NCBI GenBank assembly: GCA_910579845.1
Contig: CAJTWL010000005.1
Coordinates: forward strand, 62,001-126,000
Length of the DNA stretch: 64,000 nucleotides
From: an uncultured Muribaculaceae bacterium
Lineage (GTDB): Bacteria > Bacteroidota > Bacteroidia > Bacteroidales > Muribaculaceae
Direction of reading: 5' to 3'
Shown here: piece after piece, positions 36,329 through 45,364 of the stretch
Layout of the letters: each line of letters opens with the position of its first letter
Position numbering within the stretch: position 1 is the stretch's first letter
Position numbers and translations under genes: made by a program
The notes under the pieces: model-generated
The model's database searches: none
What the model saw: the letters and a program-made list of their open reading frames with translations, nothing else
What the model was told of the DNA's origin: nothing

Positions 36329-36839
36329 GAGTCCCGTATATAACGTAATTGCCGTTCCGTTGGATAAGGTTGTTGCAAACAGTTATAATCCCAATGTAGT
36401 GGCGCCGCCGGAGATGAAGCTGCTTGAATTATCCATATGGGAAGACGGATATACTATGCCGTGTGTCTGTTATTATATAAAAGACACGGATCAATATGAG
36501 CTTGTGGATGGTTTTCACCGCTATATGGTCATGAAAACATCCCGACGCATATATGAACGGGAAGGCGGTCTGCTGCCAGTAACGGTGATTGACAAAGACA
36601 TGTCACATAGGATGACTTCTACCATAAGGCATAACCGTGCGAGAGGTATACATAATGTTGAACTTATGAGTCACATTGTTACCGAACTGACGCGTTCCGG
36701 GATGTCAGACACCTGGATCATGCGCAATATCGGTATGGATAAGGATGAACTTTTGCGGTTAAAACAGATATCCGGACTCGCCGAACTGTTTGCCGACAAA
36801 GATTTCGGCATGTCGGAAGAATGTGAAGAAGACGATTGA
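36315..36839 (+). CDS. IbrB-like ParB/sulfiredoxin-fold protein
   Basis: 174 residues. A ParB/Srx nucleotide-binding domain (~10-115) with VPLDKVVANSYNPN, the ELVDGFHRY motif (Asp65, His68, Arg69) and RHNRARG at 105-111. A helical segment (~115-160) with SDTWIMRNIGMDKDELLRLKQISG resembles the ParB helix-turn-helix. The C-terminus is acidic. In E. coli, IbrA and IbrB act together on expression of Ig-binding protein genes, and family relatives are often on mobile elements. ParB/Srx folds bind CTP or ATP, so this protein may use nucleotide with the IbrA-like partner. The 14-base overlap indicates tight coupling. Confidence 0.8.
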   Translation: MTRYKSPVYNVIAVPLDKVVANSYNPNVVAPPEMKLLELSIWEDGYTMPCVCYYIKDTDQYELVDGFHRYMVMKTSRRIYEREGGLLPVTVIDKDMSHRMTSTIRHNRARGIHNVELMSHIVTELTRSGMSDTWIMRNIGMDKDELLRLKQISGLAELFADKDFGMSEECEEDD

Positions 36840-36891
36840 GACAGAGTAAAACACAGTACAGTTAATAATTCAACTTGATACACTAAGAAAC

Positions 36892-36924
36892 AGCGTTCCT
36901 GAATCCATAGGATTCGGGAACGCT
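36892..36924. terminator. Strong hairpin between ibrB-like gene and gdhA
   Basis: AGCGTTCCTGAATCC (36892-36906) pairs with GGATTCGGGAACGCT (36910-36924), 14 of 15 positions, around a 3-base loop. The genes converge here, so it can serve either. Confidence 0.7.
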
Positions 36925-36942
36925 GCTGTTCTTGAAGACCGG

Positions 36943-36970
36943 CAGCAAAGCAGGTCTATACCTGCCGCTG
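36943..36970. terminator. Second hairpin next to the gdhA stop
   Basis: CAGC and GCAGGT (36943-36955) pair with ACCTGC and GCTG (36960-36970) with small internal bulges. It lies 20 bases from the gdhA stop and is probably its terminator or a 3' end stabiliser. Confidence 0.5.
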
Positions 36971-36989
36971 GAGTCTTATAAGTTAGGAA

Positions 36990-38327
36990 TCAGATGATAC
37001 CCTGAGCCATCATTGCGTCTGCCACTTTGAGGAAGCCGGCGATGTTGGCACCCTTCATATAGTTGATATAGCCATCGGGCTGTTTGCCATGTTCCACACA
37101 AGCTTCATGAATATCATGCATGATCTGGTGAAGCATCTCATCCACTTTCTCGGCAGTCCACTGCAGGTGCTCTGCATCCTGTGTCATCTCAAGACCTGAA
37201 ACTGCAACGCCACCGGCATTGACAGCCTTGCCCGGACCATAAGGAATCTTGTTGGCAATGAATGTATCGATAGCCTCAGGCGTACATCCCATGTTGGAGA
37301 CTTCAGCTACAAGCAGCACTCCGTTGTCTACAAGCTGCTTTGCATCATCTCCATTGAGCTCATTCTGGGTAGCGCATGGAAGAGCGATATCAACTTTCTG
37401 CTCCCAAGGTTTACGACCTGCATAGAAAGTCGATCCGGGGAATTTATCCGCATACGGTGCCACAATATCATTACCGGAAGCACGGAGTTCAAGCATATAA
37501 TCGATCTTCTCGGCATCAAGACCTGCCGGATCATATACATATCCATCAGGACCGGAGATGGTTACAACCTTGCCACCAAGTTCAGTAGCCTTTGTAGCCG
37601 CACCCCACGCAACGTTACCGAAACCTGAGATAGCGATAGTCTTTCCCTTGATCTCCTGACCAAGATCTGCAAGCATCTGCACTGTATAATAAAGGGCACC
37701 GAATCCAGTAGCCTCCGGGCGGATACGACTGCCGCCGAAGCTGAGACCTTTGCCTGTGAATGTACCTGTATTCTCGCGGGCAAGTTTCTTGTACATGCCA
37801 TACATATATCCTACCTCACGACCACCTACACCTATATCGCCGGCCGGAACATCGCGGTCCGGACCAAGGTTTCTCCACAACTCGAGGATGAACGCCTGGC
37901 AGAAACGCATGATTTCAGCATCGCTCTTACCGCGTGGGCTGAAGTCGGAACCGCCTTTACCGCCACCCATAGGAAGTGTGGTAAGTGCATTTTTGAACGT
38001 CTGCTCAAAGCCAAGGAATTTAAGAATTGAAAGGTTTACCGACGCATGGAAACGGATACCGCCTTTATACGGACCGATTGCATTGTTGAATTGAACGCGG
38101 TAACCGATATTGTTCTGTACCTCGCCCTTGTCGTCAACCCAAGATACTCGGAAAGTAAAGATACGGTCAGGCTCTACCATTCTTTCAATTATCTTCGCCT
38201 TCTCATATTCCGGATGCTGATTATATACATCCTCAACTGAAAGCAAAACTTCTTTTACCGCCTGAAGATACTCTTTCTCCCCCGGATGCTTGGCCTCAAG
38301 ATTGGCCATGATCTCGTTAATGTTCAT
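36990..38327 (-). CDS. gdhA: Glutamate dehydrogenase (hexameric, NADP-type)
   Basis: 445 residues from the ATG at 38327 (MNINEIMANLEAKHPG); an upstream in-frame start at 38372 would add a non-homologous 15 residues. It interconverts glutamate with 2-oxoglutarate and ammonium. The substrate-binding blocks PYKGGIRFH and GGGKGGSDF, the DVPAGDIGVGGREVGYMYG loop and the nucleotide fold AISGFGNVAWG are intact. The length and pattern fit the ~445-residue GdhA group used for ammonium assimilation. Glutamate decarboxylase lies directly upstream on the same strand, but a 232-base gap with a hairpin separates them. Confidence 0.97.
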   Translation of the reverse strand: MNINEIMANLEAKHPGEKEYLQAVKEVLLSVEDVYNQHPEYEKAKIIERMVEPDRIFTFRVSWVDDKGEVQNNIGYRVQFNNAIGPYKGGIRFHASVNLSILKFLGFEQTFKNALTTLPMGGGKGGSDFSPRGKSDAEIMRFCQAFILELWRNLGPDRDVPAGDIGVGGREVGYMYGMYKKLARENTGTFTGKGLSFGGSRIRPEATGFGALYYTVQMLADLGQEIKGKTIAISGFGNVAWGAATKATELGGKVVTISGPDGYVYDPAGLDAEKIDYMLELRASGNDIVAPYADKFPGSTFYAGRKPWEQKVDIALPCATQNELNGDDAKQLVDNGVLLVAEVSNMGCTPEAIDTFIANKIPYGPGKAVNAGGVAVSGLEMTQDAEHLQWTAEKVDEMLHQIMHDIHEACVEHGKQPDGYINYMKGANIAGFLKVADAMMAQGII

Positions 38328-38487
38328 GATATAAATTTTTAGATTTATGGTGTGTTTTCTATCGCGATCCACTTCCTCTTGACAGGAAATGAGTCTGATG
38401 CAAACTTACAAACTTTATTTAAATCCACAAAATAAAAATACCACGATTTTTTCTAATTTTAGAAACTGGGAAAGATCATATAATAAT

Positions 38488-38535
38488 ATAACTGCACCCT
38501 ATAAGTTTTATGTCAAACTTCCGGGGTGCAGTTAT
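38488..38535 (-). terminator. Hairpin after gadB, related to the hairpin at 33715
   Basis: ATAACTGCACCC (38488-38499) pairs perfectly with GGGTGCAGTTAT (38524-38535), with an inner AAGT/ACTT stem. It lies 25 bases beyond the gadB stop. Its arms share AACTGCACCC with the terminator at 50312. Confidence 0.7.
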
Positions 38536-38559
38536 ACTTTATATAAAGCTCAGTATGTG

Positions 38560-39996
38560 TTATTTACCGGTATGATTAAATGTTTTGGAGACCAGAGGTA
38601 TGTTTTTCTCCATGGCAATACGTGTTGTTGTCGGATACTCGAGTTTGTTGAGTTCGTTTACCGCAAAACTGATATCCGCAAGGAGTTGGTCAGCCATGTC
38701 CCTACTGAATCCCTGCTTGCACAGAACTCGCATAACTACCATATTTTCTATATTTGCAGGCATAGTGTATGCCGGCACAAACCATCCCTTCTGTGAGAGT
38801 TTGTCCTGCAGGTCATAAAGCGTCCACTTGGCATTTTTCTGCACATCTGCTTTCATTCGCCATACAAATATCGGATTGGGCACTTCAGCGGCATAAGGTT
38901 CAAACTCTGCCATTTCCCCAACTTTTTCGTGCAGATAGCGTGCTACCGTAAGTGAATTGAGCTGTACATTCTTGTAACCTTCAAATCCAAGACGGATAAA
39001 CTGATAGTATTGTCCGAGTATCTGAGCGGCAGGACGCGAATAGTTCAATCCGACCTGGGTTACTTCAGCACCAAGATAGTTGACTGTGAAAGCCATGTCA
39101 CCCGGCAGATATTTCTTATCTTTCCAAATCACCCATCCCAGTCCTGGATAAACAAGACCGAACTTGTGTCCCGATGTACTGATTGAAAGAACCCATTTCA
39201 AGCGGAAGTCCCACTTCTTTTCCGGTTCAACGAATGGAAGTATAAAGCCGCCGGTAGCGGCGTCAATGTGTATACACACTTCGTTACCGGTTTCAGCATT
39301 AAATTTGTCGAGAGCGGCGTCAAGAGCCTCTACATCATCATTCATACCTGACCAGGTAACGCCAAGAATAGGCACCACGCATATGGTGTTCTCATCACAA
39401 AGTCTGATGGCGGCGTCAATATCGAGCGTAGGATGTTCAACCGATAAAGGAACGCAACGCATTTCTATGTTCCAGAATGAAACAAACTTCTCCCATACTA
39501 CCTGATATGCGGTGGAGATCACCAAATTAGGCTTGTCGTAGGGTTTACCTGCTTTCTTACGACGTTCCTGCCATCTCTTAAGGGCCGCAAGTCCTCCGAG
39601 CATACAGGCTTCAGACGAACCGATTGCAAGCGCACCGGCTTTCCATGTATTGGTCTCCGGAGTGTTCCAGAGGTTTGCCATGATGTTGATGCACTTCTGG
39701 CACATTACCGCCACACGGGGATATTCTGTCTGATCAATATAGTTCATGCTGACCGCCTCATTCATAAGGCGTGTGGCATACTCGTCCATATACGTGGTTA
39801 CGAAAGTAGCGAGATTCAATCTTGGTTGTGTCTGGGCGAAAGTCTCATCTTTCACCATCTGGTACGCGATTTCAGGTGTTGTAGGACCTTGCGGAATGCT
39901 CTGTACCGGAGCCTGCTGCAACATAGCGTCCGAACCGAATACATCAGTTTTTGCATCGCCTGAACGGAAGCTGGGGTCTGTTTTAGGATCTAACAT
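38560..39996 (-). CDS. gadB: Glutamate decarboxylase
   Basis: 478-residue PLP enzyme that converts glutamate and a proton to GABA and CO2, a known acid-resistance step. The PLP lysine is Lys278 in STSGHKFGLVYPGLGW. CIHIDAATGGFILPF holds the PLP-nitrogen Asp, and the N-terminal PQGPTTPEIAYQMVKDE and C-terminal FNHTGK match GadA/GadB, whose C-terminal His helps close the active site. No GadC-type glutamate/GABA antiporter or glutaminase is adjacent, so partners must lie elsewhere. Confidence 0.97.
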   Translation of the reverse strand: MLDPKTDPSFRSGDAKTDVFGSDAMLQQAPVQSIPQGPTTPEIAYQMVKDETFAQTQPRLNLATFVTTYMDEYATRLMNEAVSMNYIDQTEYPRVAVMCQKCINIMANLWNTPETNTWKAGALAIGSSEACMLGGLAALKRWQERRKKAGKPYDKPNLVISTAYQVVWEKFVSFWNIEMRCVPLSVEHPTLDIDAAIRLCDENTICVVPILGVTWSGMNDDVEALDAALDKFNAETGNEVCIHIDAATGGFILPFVEPEKKWDFRLKWVLSISTSGHKFGLVYPGLGWVIWKDKKYLPGDMAFTVNYLGAEVTQVGLNYSRPAAQILGQYYQFIRLGFEGYKNVQLNSLTVARYLHEKVGEMAEFEPYAAEVPNPIFVWRMKADVQKNAKWTLYDLQDKLSQKGWFVPAYTMPANIENMVVMRVLCKQGFSRDMADQLLADISFAVNELNKLEYPTTTRIAMEKNIPLVSKTFNHTGK

Positions 39997-40156
39997 TTTT
40001 GATAATTTTTAGTGTATAATAAAATTTGCCTTTACAACAAGGTCTATATATCAATATTTGCACATCAATAAAACAATACCATAGTTTAAAAGTTTATGTC
40101 TCAAGGATCTTTAAGAATATATTAACATTAAGAGAGAGTGTACTGGAAGACAAGAT

Positions 40157-40193
40157 GAGGCTGCGCCGTAAATCCCAATTACGACACAGCCTC
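40157..40193. terminator. Hairpin in the gap between ompA-like gene and gadB
   Basis: GAGGCTG (40157-40163) and CGTAA (40167-40171) pair with TTACG (40179-40183) and CAGCCTC (40187-40193) with a symmetrical 3-base internal loop. It lies 79 bases beyond the stop of the OmpA-family gene. The rest of the gap 39997-40271 is A/T-rich leader of gadB without a clear -7 match. Confidence 0.5.
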
Positions 40194-40271
40194 CCGTTGT
40201 TTTGAAGAACAGTACTATACTAATCTTAGAGCTTCTAAAGTGCTGTTTTATTTATAATTACTCTTTCACCA

Positions 40272-41519
40272 TTATTTTCCCTGACTGAAGATTACTATAC
40301 GGTTCCAGTCATTTGTTCCATAAGGCTGAACAGAAGATCCGTCATATTTAACCTGCAGACGATCACGAGAGATTCCGTATGTGTTGACCAATTCATCGGC
40401 TACCACATTAGCACGTCTTTCGGAAAGACCCATATTGTATTCGGAAGTACCGGTGTCTTTATCAGCATATCCGCAAACTACAACCTTCTCGTCCGGATTA
40501 GCCTTAAGCCATTCTGCCATGTTATAGATATTTACCTGCTCTGTAGGCATGATCTTGTCAGAGTTGATGGTGAAGCGGACTGTTGTCATCAGAGGCGTGC
40601 TCGGGCAATCCTGTACGACCGGTTCGGGGCATGGAAGCTGAGACTGAAGATTTGCAACTTCAGCACCACATGCGAGCAACTGAGCGCGGAGATCATTTAC
40701 CTGACCATTCAATGCGGCAATCTGGGATACATAATTACATTCGTTGAATTTGTTGAACTTACGTCCGCCGATATTGAAGTTGAAACCGCCCAATACAGCT
40801 ACGTTGGCATCAACCGACTGACCTTGTGCACAGTTGTTCCAGTTATCGCCATAGAATGTAGCACGAGCCTCTGCAAAGAAGTCAACATACTCACACAAAC
40901 GGAAACGGAACTGAAGACCTGCAGAAACAGGGAGTGTCCACTGTATTGATTTCTGTTTACCATTTTCGCGATAGATATTTGTACCTGCCGGTTTCGCTCC
41001 ATGTGCATCGCGATAATTCCACATTGCATCTCCACCCAAACCGACGAACGGAATGATTGAGAATACGCGGTTGTCGTTAACGCCGCCAAGTGAATTGAAC
41101 ATATCCCACATAACTTCGGCCTGGAGATTCACATGCTGTGCGCGTGTCCATCCATTTTTATATTCAGGACCGGTAGGATTGTCCCAATGCATTGATCCGC
41201 CAAGAGCTTTGATTCTGAATCCGAAGTAAGGAGATACCCAACGGCCGAAACCTACACCATATGTAAGTGTCATCTTATGTCGATCCACGGCAGGACCTGT
41301 CGATGTGCCTTTTTCCACGAAAGGCTGGTTAATACCTGCATTTACCTCAATGAACCAATTGTTGCGCCAATTGGAGAAATAATGCGTAGTCGGATCACAA
41401 GTAAACTCAGTAACTGTTGTAGCCTCATCTACGAAAACATCCTGAGCATTTGCTGGAGCACAGTATGCTGCAGTTCCAGCACAAAGTGCGATAGCGTAGT
41501 AGAGATTTTTGGTTTTCAT
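40272..41519 (-). CDS. OmpA-family outer-membrane protein
   Basis: 415 residues with a signal peptide ending at PANAQ. Residues ~45-270 form a beta-barrel rich in aromatic strands (NWFIEVNAGINQPF, MTLTYGVGFGRWVSPYFGFRI). A short coiled segment (~278-300, IAALNGQVNDLRAQLLACGAEVANLQSQL) connects to a C-terminal OmpA peptidoglycan-binding domain (~310-412) with VVVCGYADKDTGTSEYNMGLSERRA. The Asp and Arg that hold diaminopimelate are visible in this block. It links the outer membrane to peptidoglycan. Confidence 0.93.
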   Translation of the reverse strand: MKTKNLYYAIALCAGTAAYCAPANAQDVFVDEATTVTEFTCDPTTHYFSNWRNNWFIEVNAGINQPFVEKGTSTGPAVDRHKMTLTYGVGFGRWVSPYFGFRIKALGGSMHWDNPTGPEYKNGWTRAQHVNLQAEVMWDMFNSLGGVNDNRVFSIIPFVGLGGDAMWNYRDAHGAKPAGTNIYRENGKQKSIQWTLPVSAGLQFRFRLCEYVDFFAEARATFYGDNWNNCAQGQSVDANVAVLGGFNFNIGGRKFNKFNECNYVSQIAALNGQVNDLRAQLLACGAEVANLQSQLPCPEPVVQDCPSTPLMTTVRFTINSDKIMPTEQVNIYNMAEWLKANPDEKVVVCGYADKDTGTSEYNMGLSERRANVVADELVNTYGISRDRLQVKYDGSSVQPYGTNDWNRIVIFSQGK

Positions 41520-41736
41520 AAAATATAAATTTAAGAATAAGTTTGTGAAATCGATTATTTATTCCGGGCAGCTTACGCAACCCTTGGTTATCAATTTTTA
41601 CAATTTTTACATATCTAACATTTCAAATTAAAGTTTTGTTTGAATCGAGTTTATTAAAAATTCATGATTTTTCACTAATTTCGCATTTAGTGTGTTTGGA
41701 TTTAAATGATTTTGGCATAAAAACGTTCGGACATCA

Positions 41737-42612
41737 ATGAAAAGGCATCCCAAATACTTGCTGAAACTGGAGGATGAGTCAAGACTATCCTGCATTTTCA
41801 ATATCAAGCTTACCCGCTTCGGCATGTGGGCTGCCGGAATACTTTTTCTTGCCGTCATGTTTCTCTTTGCCGGGATTTTCATCATAGCGACTCCTCTGAA
41901 GACCCTATTGCCGGGATATATGAAACAGCAGGAACGCACTGCCACCGAAGAGAATATTTTACGCCTTGACTCCATTCAGGCGGTATATGAAACAAATCAG
42001 GCTTATATAGAGAATTTTGTAAAAGCACTCGATACAGAGCGGATACCCAACGATTCCATTCTTATGGTCGGCGAGACACGCGAGCTTTCATCCGATTCTC
42101 TCCTTCCTGCATCGCCCCTCGAACGAAAGTTTGTAAACGCTATGGAAGAACGAGAACGGTTCAATATTTCGGTACTTGCTCCACTTGCCGCCGAGGATAT
42201 GATGTTCTCACCTGTTGCCGAGTCAGGGATATTCACCATCGCATCTAAGGACTCCACACGTGGAGAGATACTTATCGGCGGAGACGAGCCAGTTCTCAGC
42301 ATATCCGACGGTTCTGTACTTGCCTCATATTATTCTCCTGCGGAGAAAGGGTATGTTATACTTGTACAACATGCCAAAGGATTCGTGTCGAGTTATGAAG
42401 GAACCGGCAATCCTATGGTTTCGGCAGGAGATATGGTGCTTGCGGGACAAATGATTGCGCTTGGTCCCAAACCGGATGCCAAAGGAAGAAGAATCGTCGC
42501 TGTCATGATGTGGCATAACGGTATTTCGCTCAAGCCTTTTGAATACATTGGCTCCGGTGCAGGTCACTCATACTCAAAAGAAGATAATTACGAAGCCCCA
42601 CGGGGCAGATAA
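41737..42612 (+). CDS. Membrane-anchored degenerate LytM (M23-like) protein
   Basis: 291 residues. One membrane helix (~28-53), a periplasmic helical part (~62-150), then a LytM-like beta domain (~165-280) with VLSISDGSVLASYYSP and YVILVQHAKGFVSSYEG. The zinc ligands of active M23 peptidases, HxxxD and HxH, are missing: the first falls in RGEILIGGDEPV, and the second reads VAVMMWHNG. It is therefore probably not a peptidase but, like EnvC or NlpD, may activate an amidase or act as a scaffold. It is followed closely by dxr. Confidence 0.75.
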   Translation: MKRHPKYLLKLEDESRLSCIFNIKLTRFGMWAAGILFLAVMFLFAGIFIIATPLKTLLPGYMKQQERTATEENILRLDSIQAVYETNQAYIENFVKALDTERIPNDSILMVGETRELSSDSLLPASPLERKFVNAMEERERFNISVLAPLAAEDMMFSPVAESGIFTIASKDSTRGEILIGGDEPVLSISDGSVLASYYSPAEKGYVILVQHAKGFVSSYEGTGNPMVSAGDMVLAGQMIALGPKPDAKGRRIVAVMMWHNGISLKPFEYIGSGAGHSYSKEDNYEAPRGR

Positions 42613-42639
42613 TTTATAATCCTTCGGGATATTTGATTT

Positions 42640-43803
42640 ATGCAATTTATAGAAAATATAGCTGTGCTTGGCTCCACAGGAAGTATCGGCACACAAAGTC
42701 TTGATATCATAGAAGCATTTCCTGACAGATTCAGGGCAACTGTTCTGACTGCCGGCAGGAACTGGGATTTGCTTGCACGTCAGGCACATAAATTCAGACC
42801 TGACACAGTGGTAATAGCTGACGAGAGCCACTATACCGATTTAAAGGAGGCGTTACAGGATATTCCGGTAACAGTGCTTGCCGGTTCTGAAGCCATAGCC
42901 GATGTGACCACGTTACCATGTGTTGACACGGTTATCACGGCAATGGTAGGTTACAGCGGACTGTTGCCTACCGTAAAAGCAATCAAAGCCGGTAAAAAGA
43001 TTGCTCTTGCAAATAAAGAGACTCTTGTGGTAGCCGGAGAGATAATCACACGTCTCTCTGCAAAATATGGCGTTACGATTCTTCCGGTAGACAGCGAACA
43101 TTCAGCGATTTTCCAATGTCTTGCAGGTGAAGATAAGAATCCAATCGAGAAAATCATTCTCACGGCAAGCGGAGGACCCTTCAGGACTTTCACTGCAGAA
43201 CAACTTGAACGGGTCACGGTTGAAGATGCCCTTCATCACCCTAACTGGGATATGGGAGCCAAAGTCACTATCGATTCCGCTTCACTGATGAATAAAGGTT
43301 TTGAAATGATTGAGGCACGCTGGCTATTCAATTGCACACCTGAAAAGATCGAAATAGCCGTGCACCCCCAGTCAATTGTACATTCTATGGTGGAGTTTGC
43401 AGACGGAAGCATCAAAGCACAACTTGGAGTACCGGACATGCACCTTCCTATAAGCTATGCGCTCAGCTATCCGTACCGGCTGCCTTCAAAACGTGAAAAG
43501 TTGTCATTATCGGCTTATTCCAATCTGACTTTCGAGTTTCCCGATACAAGCAGGTTTCCACTGCTCGGGATGGCATTTGAAGCGATAAACAGTGGAGGAA
43601 ATGCTCCTTGCATTCTCAACGCCGCCAATGAAGTTGCCGTAGACGCTTTCCTGCATGGAAGAATCGGATTTACAGATATACCTAAAGTTGCTGATAAGAC
43701 TATGGGACGTACTGATTTTATAAGAGATATCTCATTGGACGATCTTATACAGACAAATAAAGAAGCTGTAAAAATTGCCGGAGAGATTATTGAAAGTTTC
43801 TGA
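42640..43803 (+). CDS. dxr: 1-deoxy-D-xylulose 5-phosphate reductoisomerase
   Basis: 387-residue cytosolic enzyme of the non-mevalonate isoprenoid pathway; converts DXP to MEP with NADPH. The NADPH fold starts with VLGSTGSIGTQSLD. The metal and substrate loops LPVDSEHSAIFQ, LTASGGPFR, NWDMGAKVTIDSA and NKGFEMIEA are intact. Length is normal. It lies 27 bases after the LytM-like gene and 85 bases before rseP, an order (dxr-rseP) common in bacteria. Confidence 0.98.
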   Translation: MQFIENIAVLGSTGSIGTQSLDIIEAFPDRFRATVLTAGRNWDLLARQAHKFRPDTVVIADESHYTDLKEALQDIPVTVLAGSEAIADVTTLPCVDTVITAMVGYSGLLPTVKAIKAGKKIALANKETLVVAGEIITRLSAKYGVTILPVDSEHSAIFQCLAGEDKNPIEKIILTASGGPFRTFTAEQLERVTVEDALHHPNWDMGAKVTIDSASLMNKGFEMIEARWLFNCTPEKIEIAVHPQSIVHSMVEFADGSIKAQLGVPDMHLPISYALSYPYRLPSKREKLSLSAYSNLTFEFPDTSRFPLLGMAFEAINSGGNAPCILNAANEVAVDAFLHGRIGFTDIPKVADKTMGRTDFIRDISLDDLIQTNKEAVKIAGEIIESF

Positions 43804-43888
43804 ATCAATTACAAATTGACAATAAATTAAGGTCTGATTTTATTATTTTTTTATTTATTTAAAACCTGACATACTATTAACATCAAAA

Positions 43889-45331
43889 ATGGATATATTT
43901 TTAATTAAAGCTACACAACTTATACTTGCATTAGCCATTCTTGTGATTATTCATGAATTCGGTCATTTCTTCTTTGCCCGCATTTTCGGTGTGAAAGTAG
44001 AGAAATTCTATATATTCTTCGATCCCTGGATTGAACTTTTCAAATGGAAACCAAAAAAATATTATGGGGGATTCGGCAAAAAGAAAAGATTCAAGAATGC
44101 GACTCCCGACGATGAAGATAAAACAGACAATAAAAAATCTTCCTTCTGGGGAGATACAGAATACGGCATAGGATGGCTGCCACTCGGTGGATATTGCAAG
44201 ATCTCAGGCATGATCGATGAGTCCATGGATACCGAGCAGATGAAACTGCCGGCAAAAGAATGGGAATTCCGCACAAAACCGGCGTGGCAACGGTTGCTCA
44301 TAATGATAGCAGGAGTGCTCTTCAATTTCCTTCTGGCAATAATCATATATGCCGGTATTGTTTATGTAACCGGTGAAAAATATGTGCCCGTCAGTGAAGC
44401 CGGACAAGGCTTTACTTATTCCGGTGAAGCCCGTAAAATAGGATTTCATAACGGAGATATACCACTCACCGCAGATGGTGAGGTTCTTGAGAATCCGGCA
44501 GAGGCCCGCATGAAAATGATTCAGGCAAAAAACGTCACTGTGCTGAGAAACGGAACAGATACTGTGAATATCTCAATTCCGGAAAAATTCATTCTCAATC
44601 TGGAGAAAGAGGCCAAAAGCGACACAGCTACTGTAAGTTTCTACAATTATCGTTTCCCCGCCCGCGTGACACAACTGATGCCCGGTGAGGGTGCTGTCAA
44701 AGCCGGCATCAAGGTAGGCGACGATCTCATATCGGTAGATTCTGTGCCGACACCTACCCTCGATGAATTTTTCAGAGCATTGCCCGGACATGATGGAAAA
44801 ACCATTCCTATCGGCATAGCCCGCAAAAACGGCAACAGGACCGACACCATCACCGCAATGGTCACACTTTCCGACAATTCCAAGATGGGGATTGGTCTGG
44901 AGATAGATCCTGCGGCATTCTTTAAAACAAAGGAGATAAGGTATAACATATTCCAGTCCGTGCCTCGAGGTATAGAGATGGGTACTGACAAGCTCACCTC
45001 ATATGCAAAATCCATGAAGATGATTTTCACAAAAGAGGGAGCCCAGAGTATCGGAGGATTCGGCACACTCGGTTCGATATTTCCCGAGCAATGGGACTGG
45101 ATTGCATTCTGGAACATAGCCGCGTTTCTTTCTGTCGTTCTCGCATTCATGAATATTCTTCCTATTCCGGGTCTGGACGGAGGACATGTGCTCTTCCTGC
45201 TCTATGAAGTCATATTCCGTCGTAAGCCGAGCGACAAATTTCTTGAATATGCGCAGATAGCAGGAATGACACTTCTTATTCTTCTGTTGCTTTATGCCAA
45301 TGGAATGGACATAGTGCGCCTTTTTAAATAA
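43889..45331 (+). CDS. rseP: RIP site-2 protease RseP
   Basis: 480-residue multi-pass inner-membrane zinc protease that cleaves anti-sigma factors and signal-peptide remnants. The zinc motif HEFGH is at 22-26 in the first helix, and the third-ligand motif PIPGLDGGH is near the C-terminus. Two PDZ-like regions lie between (~170-350), with GEGAVKAGIKVGDDLISVD. An inserted basic region (~58-85, KKKRFKNATPDDEDKTDNKK) is typical of Bacteroidota forms. It follows dxr. Confidence 0.95.
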   Translation: MDIFLIKATQLILALAILVIIHEFGHFFFARIFGVKVEKFYIFFDPWIELFKWKPKKYYGGFGKKKRFKNATPDDEDKTDNKKSSFWGDTEYGIGWLPLGGYCKISGMIDESMDTEQMKLPAKEWEFRTKPAWQRLLIMIAGVLFNFLLAIIIYAGIVYVTGEKYVPVSEAGQGFTYSGEARKIGFHNGDIPLTADGEVLENPAEARMKMIQAKNVTVLRNGTDTVNISIPEKFILNLEKEAKSDTATVSFYNYRFPARVTQLMPGEGAVKAGIKVGDDLISVDSVPTPTLDEFFRALPGHDGKTIPIGIARKNGNRTDTITAMVTLSDNSKMGIGLEIDPAAFFKTKEIRYNIFQSVPRGIEMGTDKLTSYAKSMKMIFTKEGAQSIGGFGTLGSIFPEQWDWIAFWNIAAFLSVVLAFMNILPIPGLDGGHVLFLLYEVIFRRKPSDKFLEYAQIAGMTLLILLLLYANGMDIVRLFK

Positions 45332-45364
45332 TGAAGATTCTCCCCTCACAAATCACAGATAATC

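Noticed and set aside
38328..38372. Longer start for glutamate dehydrogenase
   Set aside because: The extra 15 residues are not part of the family; ATG 38327 gives the normal N-terminus.
42611..42639. CCTTCGGG between the LytM gene and dxr as another copy of the palindromic element
   Set aside because: Only eight bases match and no partner stem lies nearby.
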